Source: Diphasiastrum complanatum (taxonomy: Eukaryota; Streptophyta; Lycopodiopsida; Lycopodiales; Lycopodiaceae). From it: 64,000 nt of DNA. The translations under genes were made by a program, and so were the position numbers. This document shows positions 22,498 to 30,608 of this stretch, one piece after another (position 1 is the stretch's first letter; every line of letters starts with the position of its first letter). Under the pieces are notes generated by a model. That model made no database searches, was not told the DNA's origin, and worked only from the letters and a program-made list of their open reading frames with translations. The DNA is taken from contig CM055097.1 of the NCBI GenBank assembly GCA_029204225.1, positions 7,087,676-7,151,675 on the forward strand, given 5' to 3'.

Positions 22498-24035
22498 CAC
22501 AAAGAGTATTTCACTTCTTTGTTGGCATATGGAGATGACAAGAGGGTGATCTACACGGCCAATGATGGTGAGTGTGCAATCAAAGGGATTGGCACAATTC
22601 CTATTTCTCTCTCTACAAATAGGAATGTTCATTTGGAGGATGTCTTGTTTATTCCATCTATTACCAAGAATTTGCTTAGTATGAGTCAAATGCTAAGTAA
22701 GGGCCTCAAGGTGGAGTTTGATGGAGATGCTTGTTTGATCAAAAGGAAGGATGTCTTGATTGGAAAAGGTAAAAGGCAAGGGAAGTTGTTCAAACTTGAT
22801 GCTTGTGTTATTGCTAACCAAGTTGGATGTGTTGCAAGGGAGCAAATTTCTATTCAAGAGGTTTGGCACAAAAGGATGGGACACCTCAACTTCAAGTCAT
22901 TGGAGGTAATGGCAAGGAAGAAGGTTGTGATTGGTCTTCCAAGTTCCTTAGGTAATGACAAGCATGTTTGTGAGTCTTGTGCTTTGTCTAAGTCACATAG
23001 ACTACCTTATACTAGATCTATTTCTAGATCTACAAAGCCTTTTCAACTTGTACATTCGGATATTCATGGATTTACTACAATTAGCAATAGTGGAGCTAAG
23101 ATGTATGTAGCATTCATTGATGATTCTAGTAGATTTTGTTGGATCTATCTACTAAAGAGCAAGGATGAAGTGTTTGATGTCTTTGTCAAGTTCAAGAATG
23201 CAAGGGAGAACCAATTCTCCACAAAGATCAAGTGCTTGAGAGGTGACAATGGTGGTGAGTACATATCTAACAAGTTCAAGGCCTTTTGTGATGAGCATGG
23301 GATCAAGAGGGAGTATACAACATCAAGGACCCCACAACAAAATGGAGTGGCTGAAAGGAAGAATAGAACTTTATGTGAAAGTGCTAAAGCTATGAGGTTA
23401 AGTGCTAATCTTGACAAACCATTTTGGGATCAAGCTTTGTTGTGTGCCAATTTCTTGTGCAATAGGTGGCCGAGTGCTATTTTGGATGGAAGGACACCTT
23501 TTGAGATGCTATTCAAGAGGAGGTCGAGTGTCAACTTTCTAAGAACCTTTGGATGCACATGCTATGTCAACATTACTCTTGATGATAGGACCAAGGAGGA
23601 TCCATCTTCAAGAAGAGGTATTTTTGTTGGATATAGTGAGGTGAGTAAAGCCTACAAGGTTTACATTCCTTCTACTAACAAAGTGATTATTGGTAGAGAT
23701 GTCATTTTTTATGAGAGAAACATTCCAAAGGTGTATTCAAGCATGATTGATGGTAAGGTAGATGGATCTAACATTCTTGATTTTGATGAGAAGGATCCTA
23801 CTTTGGATGGTGGTGATGATGGACCTTCATCAAGTCAAAAGCCAAGGAAAACATCAAGAGAAAGACAAGTACCTTCAAGGCTCACATATGATCAAAAGGG
23901 TAAGCAAGTAGTTTCTAGAAATTATGTTGCTTTCCTAACCTCTTTGGATGATCCTACAAGTGTAGATCAAGCAAGGAGAGAAGAGGAGTGGATCCAAGCA
24001 ATGGATCTTGAGTATCGATCTCTTATGAAGAATAG
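22498..24035 (+). pseudogene. Element C: protease remainder, pre-integrase and integrase
   Basis: A long open frame from 22519. Protease C-terminal part (YTANDGECAIKGIGTIP, NLLSMSQ), zinc-binding pre-integrase HKRMGHLNF...CESCALSKSH. The integrase core keeps its three catalytic acids: D in LVHSDIHGF, D in RGDNGGEY and E in NGVAERKN. The integrase C-terminal FVGYSEVSKAYKVY block follows, then the linker to RT, which stops being copia-like after DLEYRSLMKNRT at 24035. This is the best preserved integrase in the window. The frame continues into foreign sequence. Confidence 0.92.
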
Positions 24036-25050
24036 AACATCTTTTGGAAGATCTTCTTGTGTACATGGAGCTATGCAAGTGGATGGATGTTATTTTGCTG
24101 TAAAATCAAGTAATGGATCTGGAAAAAAAAATTTGTTCAATGACTTTGATGGTCAAGTTGAAGATCAAGAGGTTGATCTCAAAGCACTTCAACTAGTCAA
24201 AAGGGAAGTTGGCAATTTGGAGCTAGTCAAGAGCATCAAAGGAGAGGTAATTGGCAAAGGTGTTATGGATCTGTTTTTGCAGCATATTGAAGACTCAAGT
24301 AAGGTCAAAGGAGCATCAAGGAAGTGTTTTTCAAGTTTACTTTACTTGTTCTATCTCATGTTTGAGCAATTTCATGTGGATGTGTGCAGATTGTCAAGAT
24401 ATGGTAAAACTAGCTACATTGGTGAGCATTGTTTTGATGTTGGATTTGTACTAGCATTCTTGGCTGATTTTGCTGATGGAAATGAAGCTATTGGAGGTTC
24501 ATTATGTCACTCATCCATGGCTAAGCTCTCAAGTGTTGAGCTTGTGTCAAGTAGATCTTGAAGATGGACTAGTGCAACCTACTTGGTTTATGGAGTCATG
24601 TGGTGCTAGATTGGCATCATTAATGTACTCATCTACTCATAGATTTCCAAGGTTTGATGGTTTCTTGTGGCAAGATGAAGATGGAGGCTCATTCATGGAG
24701 TATCATGGTGGATACAAGGCAACAAAGGACAAAGGAGGAGGAGACATGCAAGCAAAAGTTTATCACTCACATTTATTGTTTGTTTGCTGTATTTTTCCAG
24801 AGAGTTCAGAGTTGGAAGCATGGTGGAATCATTTCATTTACATTCTATTTGATTCTTCATGTTCTAGTCACATTTTTACATGTAAAATTGATGCAAGAAA
24901 TAGTGAAGCATCCCAAGTGGACACTATTCTCTATATCAATTATGGTTGTTTCTATTTTGAGCATTACATGATCATTAAAAGGAGATCTATTCTTAGGAAG
25001 AAGATCATTCTTATGATGGATCAAAGTTCTATTGGCAAAAACTATGCTAG
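24036..25050 (+). other. Non-copia insert replacing RT in element C
   Basis: Exactly where RT should follow, about 1015 bases of unrelated sequence appear. The integrase frame stays open through the first half (to 24561), giving SFGRSSCVHGAMQVDG and an Asp/Glu/Lys-rich segment (FNDFDGQVEDQEVDLK). Then come hydrophobic stretches (SSLLYLFYLMFEQFHVDV). A second open frame covers 24470-25066. No RT motif (YVDD, TAFLNG) is present on either strand. Copia sequence resumes at GAGCATTGG (25051). It may be a captured host transcript or a piece of another element; the source was not recognised. Confidence 0.8.
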
Positions 25051-25638
25051 GAGCATTGGAAGCTAGGAAAGCGAGTTTTGAGGTACATCATTGGAACTCG
25101 AGATTTTGGCATATTGTATGAGAAATCATCACCTAATATTTTTGGATTTTCAGATTCGAACTATGCTGGAGATGTAATGGATAGTAAATCCATTAGTTCT
25201 TATTGTATTTTCATAGGTGATGGAGCTATTTCATGGATGTCAAAGAAACAAGCCACTATCTCATTGTCATCTAGTGAGGCCGAGTACAAAGCTCTTACAC
25301 ATTGCACAAAGGAGATGGTATGGATCAAAAGGATGATCAAGGATCTTCACTTGCTAGATTTTTCAGAGAGCCCAATCATATTTCTTGACATTCAATCAGC
25401 CCAAAGAATGGCATCCAATCCTATCTTTCATGCTAGGAGCAAGCATATTGAGATACAATATCATTTTGTGAGAGAGCGAGTCATTGCAAAGGAGGTGGAG
25501 CTTCAACATGTGTCTTCAAGGGAATGTGTAGCTGATATCTTCACCAAAGCATTGGGAAAAGACTTGTTCATGAAGCATAGGACTTCACTTGGAGTATTAT
25601 CAAAGTTTATGCTAAAACTAGTTGAAGAGGAAGTGTGA
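25051..25638 (+). CDS. Element C: RNase H and pol C-terminus
   Basis: The frame KRVLRYIIGTRDFGILYEK opens the RNase H domain. It has FSDSNYAGDVMDSK, SWMSKKQATISLSSSEAEY and HARSKHIEIQYHFVRERV, and ends with ADIFTKALGKDLF and LVEEEV. No stop or frameshift is seen from about 25054 to the TGA at 25636-25638, which overlaps the first bases of the 3' LTR, as in many copia elements. The enzyme would degrade RNA in the RNA:DNA hybrid, but it is cut off from an RT here. Confidence 0.9.
   Translation, partial: EHWKLGKRVLRYIIGTRDFGILYEKSSPNIFGFSDSNYAGDVMDSKSISSYCIFIGDGAISWMSKKQATISLSSSEAEYKALTHCTKEMVWIKRMIKDLHLLDFSESPIIFLDIQSAQRMASNPIFHARSKHIEIQYHFVRERVIAKEVELQHVSSRECVADIFTKALGKDLFMKHRTSLGVLSKFMLKLVEEEV
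25622..25633 (+). other. Polypurine tract of element C
   Basis: TTGAAGAGGAAG immediately before the 3' LTR; it would prime plus-strand DNA synthesis. Confidence 0.8.
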
Positions 25639-26283
25639 AAGATTCAACTAGTTTCCTCACATTTTGCAATATTTCCATATTTGGCATATTGAGGCCAAAA
25701 CTTGTTTTAGAATTAGAGGTTGACTTTTCAAAGTTCATTAGTCTAAATTTCATTTGAATAAACACTTTTTGAAAGTGTGGGAAAGATAGAATGCGAGTTT
25801 GAGTAGATTCAATTTGAATAAGTTGGGTACATTGAATCTAGACCCAAAATTGGTAGGGTTAGCATTTTGGTGAGAAAGCCAAGTGGCCAAATAGGGTTTG
25901 GACCTGCTATAAAAGGATGTAACTCGTGGAGAGAGTCATCTTCTCTCTTCTCTATGTCATTTTATGCTTATACATGGTTCTCTTGGATTCTACTATCTAT
26001 TGGTGCACTATCTTGGTGATTGCTTGCAATTCTATGTGTAGAATGATCTATATTTGCTATTTTTGGATCCACACGTGTGAAATATAGTAGCTTGCTGGTT
26101 TTGTACGGACAGCAACAGTACATAATCATTTCATTCAAGTTTGATCAAGTTCTATTAGCGTTTGCATCTCAAATTGTGTGTAGATGCTGATTTTTCTACA
26201 TTGGTAAAATTGATAGTGTATTTCTCTTTCTAACCAAAGATCATTCAAGTAGATTGGATCTTAAGTATCTGAAATCTTTCACA
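25634..26283 (+). repeat. 3' LTR of element C (650 bp)
   Basis: Same length and ends as the 5' LTR, with scattered substitutions (for example TTTCCTCAC against TTTCATCAC near the start). Confidence 0.92.
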
Positions 26284-26380
26284 AAGTGCACACAGAGAAT
26301 CCAAGAGTTTGAGAGAAAATCTTTGACCCTTATGACACTTCAAGTATAGTTTGGCAAATAAATATTGAGCGATAGGATGA
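26284..26380 (+). pseudogene. CACTA transposase-associated exon, 3' part (after element C)
   Basis: After one 5-bp target copy the frame of 20182-20337 continues with HTENPRV, one TGA where tryptophan is plausible, then FDPYDTSSIVWQINIER, and ends at a TAG near 26375. The continuing frame on both sides shows that the site was coding before C arrived. The stop may be the real end of an exon read into an intron. Confidence 0.55.
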
Positions 26381-26395
26381 GTGCCACGATACTCT

Positions 26396-26570
26396 GAAGT
26401 TAATCTCTCACTTGCTTTAAAAAAAAAAAATCCAAATAGAATAATTAGATGAAGTTAATCCCTCACTTGCTTCTAAAAGGAAAAATCCAAATAGAATGAT
26501 TGATGAAGTTAATCTCTCACTTGCTTTTAAAAGAAAAAATCCAAATAGAATTATTAGATGTAGTTAATCT
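26396..26570. repeat. 55-bp tandem repeat, three copies
   Basis: Units start GAAGTTAATC(T/C)CTCACTTGC at 26396, 26451 and 26505, with a fourth start (GTAGTTAATC) at 26560. Each contains AAAATCCAAATAGAAT. It lies between the split exon and the first GA microsatellite. Confidence 0.85.
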
Positions 26571-26610
26571 TGATTTTCATATCCAATCACCCATAATAGA
26601 CTCATTCACG

Positions 26611-26726
<116 letters not shown>

Positions 26727-26947
26727 ACCAACACTCCCAATTCTAGGAAGGTGTGTAGCCCTTGTTTTCTTCCGTTAAAGATGTGGTTCAAATGTTTTTT
26801 GTTGGAAGATGAGTTCCACAAGAAAGCTCAAACGCCGTAGGGAGGAAGCATGTGGTGACATTCTGGAGTAGGATATAAGTTTTGATTAGCACTCTATAAT
26901 GTTCTCTCTGTTTTTCTCTTCATGTGTGTTTAGGGTGGGTGTGGGTT

Positions 26948-26949
<2 letters not shown>

Positions 26950-27024
<75 letters not shown>

Positions 27025-27043
27025 TGTGTGTGCATGTGTGTGT
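26950..27043. repeat. (GT)n microsatellite, about 94 bp
   Basis: TG dinucleotides, pure to 27020 and then interrupted by TT and CA. Long alternating purine-pyrimidine runs can adopt Z-DNA. Confidence 0.97.
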
Positions 27044-27093
27044 TTCATGCTACTAGTTTACGGTTTGTGTTATATATTAATTTATGTTTCATG

Positions 27094-27209
<116 letters not shown>

Positions 27210-27632
27210 TGATATATCTAACATTTTTAACTTTTGCAGAAGAAAGAACATAAGTTGGTTTCAAGGAAAAGAGTTGCAAGAGAAATAGAGAATATTATTG
27301 ATAGGATAAATCACATGAATATTGATTTTGGATCATCATTGGCCTTAGATGATGCTCTTGTTGATGATGATCCCTTGCATGATATAATTAGTTCGTCAAT
27401 GCCTCGTGATTCAATCCATGTCTCCAGATCTCTAGAACGTTCTTACCACCAACCACACCTATCCTAGATGTTGCACATGAGTCCTCCATGATACTCCACG
27501 TGGATTCCACAAATATGACCACCTTTTTAAAAAAGAGAACACGTCTTGGACGTATTATGACTAGTTTGAAAGATAATTGCAAATTACTACGCACAGTGAT
27601 GTGTCAAAAGACATTCTAGGTTTTTTGTCTGA

Positions 27633-28259
27633 CCTTCTTTTTCCACCTTGCAACCATTAGTAAAGACTTTCATTAGAAGTAGATATTCATGTTGGCCACT
27701 CCAATCACCATTACCATTAAATGGAACACCATTTACATATTGGGGTCGAATGTACATGATCATGCTTAGTGAACACTTTCCTGAGGCTGGTTTGGGCCTT
27801 TTTGCATTGAGTAGTATTGAGGTCCCTCTAAATACTGTTGTGACATTGATGTCATATGCAGGACCTCAATACAATTGGGGTGATTGGCATGCTTTGTGTC
27901 GTCACCAATGGAAGATGCAAGTATATGGCTTGAATGCAAATGCTTGTTCTTTAGAGGAGCAACACATGCAAGGAGGCAACATCTCAAGGGCAAGTCGTAC
28001 ATACATTGATGGACGTCCAGATGTGCATGGAAACATTGCTGCATATATAAATAGTTCCATTGGCCACCCTCTATTGATGAATTGTGATTTTGAAGAACAC
28101 ACCAATGGAAAAGAAGAATATTTTACTAGGAATGTAAAGGGCACTTATGTAATGGTTTGTGCCACTAGATCTATCAGGGTTGGAGAGGAATTGTTCATCA
28201 AGTATAGTTTCAACTGTCCTCTACTCAAATGTTTGCAAAAGACAATAAGTAAAATGTGA
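27633..28259 (+). CDS. SET-domain protein ORF inside the CACTA locus
   Basis: An open frame of about 205 codons, with no ATG at its start (first in-frame ATG at about 27750; the upstream stop at 27630-27632 suggests a 5' exon). Motifs in SET order: GLGLFALSSIEV near residue 50 (GxG cofactor-binding strand) and SYAGPQYNW. Then come HGNIAAYINSS and NCDFEE (equivalent to the RFINHSCxPN block) and VMVCATRSIRVGEELFIKYSF (the GEELxxxY end). SET domains transfer methyl groups from S-adenosylmethionine to lysines, often on histones. A preceding open stretch (27234-27467, REIENIIDRINHMNIDF) may be an upstream exon. It lies on the transposase strand, between the transposase-associated exon and the TNP2 exons. 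It is therefore either a transposon gene or a captured host domain. The SET call is good; the exon structure is unknown. Confidence 0.65.
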   Translation, partial: PSFSTLQPLVKTFIRSRYSCWPLQSPLPLNGTPFTYWGRMYMIMLSEHFPEAGLGLFALSSIEVPLNTVVTLMSYAGPQYNWGDWHALCRHQWKMQVYGLNANACSLEEQHMQGGNISRASRTYIDGRPDVHGNIAAYINSSIGHPLLMNCDFEEHTNGKEEYFTRNVKGTYVMVCATRSIRVGEELFIKYSFNCPLLKCLQKTISKM

Positions 28260-28845
28260 AGATTTAAATTTTGTTGATATGCAGAGATGTATAATCCATG
28301 CACCTTGATTGTATTTGGTTTGTGTCATTAAATATGTCAAATGTTAGGAGCATTATTCGTCAAGCATTATTTGTCATTTGCCTAGATGTTTACATAAGAT
28401 AGTAAGTGAAAGCTAATGAATGTGAAATGTATAAATATGTAAATATGTAAAAGCGTGCAATTCTTTGAGTTCATTGAATGTTAACAAGTTGAAAAAAAAA
28501 TGGTCTAATAGATACATTGGTATGTTCATACTTTTTAAACAAAGAGGTAGTTTATATTCATATGCAACATTTAGATCTATCAAGTACTGGGAGGAAATGT
28601 TTATCAAACATTGTTTCAAACTATTTCTTGTTATTTTGGTATATAGGATTCTTCATTCTCATTTAGTGTTGGAGACAATAATCCTCGTAATGGTCGACAT
28701 AGACGACGAATGTCATACAACGGTCCTCATATAAAGCAATTATCTCGTCATCTACGTCAAGGCTTAAAAGAGATGATGGAAATTGATGAGCGTATTAATC
28801 AAGAGACTAATGCATCTGAATCTAGCTCATCTAGATCTACTTCTT

Positions 28846-29106
28846 TGTTAGAAATCAATGATAAACTTCATTGTTACACTTCTTAGTTACTGTTTACGAT
28901 GTACTTTATTACTAGCTGTAACTAGTCGTTGGCTAGTCTAGTAGTCTACTCCTAGGTTCTCCCTCTCTATCAGGGTTCAGGGTTTATATGTACATTTTAC
29001 ATTCAGTATGTTGTAGTGTGATAGATTGATAGTGTGTGTTCTTCTTTCGGCTTCTTTGGTGATTGCTTATGGTGAATGCTTGATGTTGCATATCTGATTG
29101 TTGACA
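28846..29106 (+). repeat. 5' LTR of element D (261 bp)
   Basis: TGTTAGAAATCAATG ... GATTGTTGACA. It differs from the 3' copy at only a handful of positions by eye, so the insertion is young. Confidence 0.95.
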
Positions 29107-29118
29107 TGGTATCAGAGC
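29107..29118 (+). other. Primer-binding site of element D
   Basis: TGGTATCAGAGC directly after the LTR, complementary to initiator-Met tRNA. Confidence 0.92.
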
Positions 29119-29649
29119 AGCAATAGTCATGTGTGCCTGACCAGTGGACACAAAATGTCATAGGCTCCGCAACGAAGTGAGAAAGTCCTTCATGGGAGGT
29201 GAAAGCTTGGAGAGATAAAAACGGCTGGAAGAAATCCTTCTTTGGTGTATTTTGTAGGTCTGGAGCTCAGAATCATCAGTGGGAAACAAAGACACAGTCT
29301 TGGAGGCATCCAAAAGGCTAGGGCAGCATCAAACAGATTGAAAATCTGTTGAGTGGGAGAGATTCTTACAATACCTCCTAGTTGTTGTGGAAAGTGCTAT
29401 TTGTGTGAGAGGTTTGCCAAGAAATCTCTTATTTGTCTGTTTGGAGTACCACAAATCACACTAGATAGTATCTAGTACTGTCATTCAGAGCTAGAAAGCT
29501 TCATACTTTTCACATTACTGATATCTGTCTGTTTGAACGATCACTTGTTTCAAAATCTAAGCAAAGAGGAGGCGACGTAGCTGCCGCGCCAAAGTAGGAA
29601 ATCTAAAATATTCCCTCTGAAAGTTCCTATATTCTCTCTTTTTTATATC

Positions 29650-29885
29650 CGTATATCGGATCCAAGTGCGCTAGCTAAAGAGAAACCCGAGCAGTCGTAC
29701 ATCCGCACTCCTGTCCGATATTGTTTGTACCAATATCGGATCCAAGCGCACGAGCTAAAGAAAATTTTGAGTAATTGTACATCCGCGTTCCAGTCCGATA
29801 TCTCATGCTCCAATATCGGATCCATGCGCACAAGTTAAGGAGGATCCTGAACAGCCGTACTTCTGCGCTCCATTCCCATATCAGG
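29650..29885 (+). repeat. 80-bp tandem repeat in the leader of D, three copies
   Basis: The block TATCGGATCCAAG(C/T)GC followed by an (A/G)GCTAAAG segment, GTACATCCGC and CCGATAT recurs with starts near 29653, 29733 and 29813, and diverges toward the third copy. It is GC-richer than its surroundings and lies in the untranslated leader. Confidence 0.85.
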
Positions 29886-29956
29886 TGTATAACCAGAAAA
29901 ATATATACAGTTTTGTGGTGTGATATATTACTTGATCTAGACTCATCTGTTTAGTA

Positions 29957-30268
29957 ATGGCAACTCTAAGCGAGAGTGTCCTCAATGAGTCAAGCAAATT
30001 GGAAGGAGCCGGCAACTATGCAGTTTGGAAATTCAAGCTGAAAAATATTTTGATGAAAAAGGAGCTATGGGAGATCGTGACAGGTGAAGAGACAAGGCCA
30101 GTGATTGAAGAAGATCAGCGGACATTTGATAGGAGAAAACAGAAAGCACACAATGTCATCAACTTATCAGTTAGAGATGCAATTATTCCCTACATTTCGG
30201 ATTCAGAAGGACCAAAAGAAACATGGGATACGTTGAAGGCATTGTTTGAGACCACAAACACATCTTGA
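29957..30268 (+). pseudogene. Element D: N-terminal Gag fragment
   Basis: ATG 29957 begins a clean copia Gag start (MATLSESVLNESSKLEG, YAVWKFKLKNILMKKELWEIV, ETWDTLKALFETTNTS). It ends at TGA 30266-30268. About eight bases later the sequence jumps to pol C-terminal coding (RCKFEKFRTLLGIEECNF in another frame). A full Gag would be several times longer and include a zinc knuckle. The fragment could not form particles. Confidence 0.9.
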
Positions 30269-30347
30269 GTGCTTAGGTAGATGTAAATTTGAAAAGTTTC
30301 GTACTCTACTAGGAATAGAAGAATGTAATTTTATCATTGAGGGAGAG

Positions 30348-30608
30348 TGTTAGAAATCAATGATAAACTTCATTGTTACACTTCTTAGTTATTGTTTACG
30401 ATGTACTTTATTACTAGCTGTAACTAGTCATTGGCTAGTCTAGTAGTCTACTCCTAGGTTCTCCCTCTCTATCGGGGTTCAGGGTTTATATGTACATTTT
30501 ACATTCAGTATGTTGTAGTGTGATAGATTGATAGTGTGTGTTCTTCTTCCGGCTTCCTTGGTGATTGCTTATGGTGAATGCTTGATGTTGCATATCTGAT
30601 TGTTGACA
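30348..30608 (+). repeat. 3' LTR of element D (261 bp)
   Basis: Preceded by the purine tract GAGGGAGAG. It ends GTTGACA and is followed by the TTCTT target copy. Confidence 0.95.

Larger units (their letters stand above)
20338..26283 (+). mobile_element. Copia element C, 5946 bp, two 650-bp LTRs, RT region replaced
   Basis: Complete ends: LTRs at 20338-20987 and 25634-26283, primer-binding site at 20988-20999 and polypurine tract before the 3' LTR. Flanking five bases are GAGTG (left) and AAGTG (right), a target duplication with one mismatch. Coding order is Gag, protease, integrase, then about 1 kb of unrelated sequence where RT should be, then RNase H. The LTRs differ at scattered positions, a few percent by eye, so the insertion is not very recent. 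Without RT it is non-autonomous. Confidence 0.92.
28846..30608 (+). mobile_element. Element D: internally deleted copia, 1763 bp, perfect target duplication
   Basis: Identical-length LTRs (261 bp) at 28846-29106 and 30348-30608, primer-binding site at 29107-29118, leader with 80-bp repeats, and an N-terminal Gag fragment. A junction directly to the pol C-terminal tail and polypurine tract follows. The flanking 5-bp TTCTT (28841-28845 and 30609-30613) is perfect. The LTR family is that of Copia-1 at 1341-1602. All protease, integrase, RT and RNase H coding sequence is deleted, so it depended on a full-length relative. It sits in a CACTA transposase exon whose frame is continuous across the empty site. 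Confidence 0.95.

Noticed and set aside
22519-24561. A single 680-codon gene
   Set aside because: Only the first ~505 codons are copia protease and integrase; the remainder is read-through into the inserted sequence, so it is split in the annotation.
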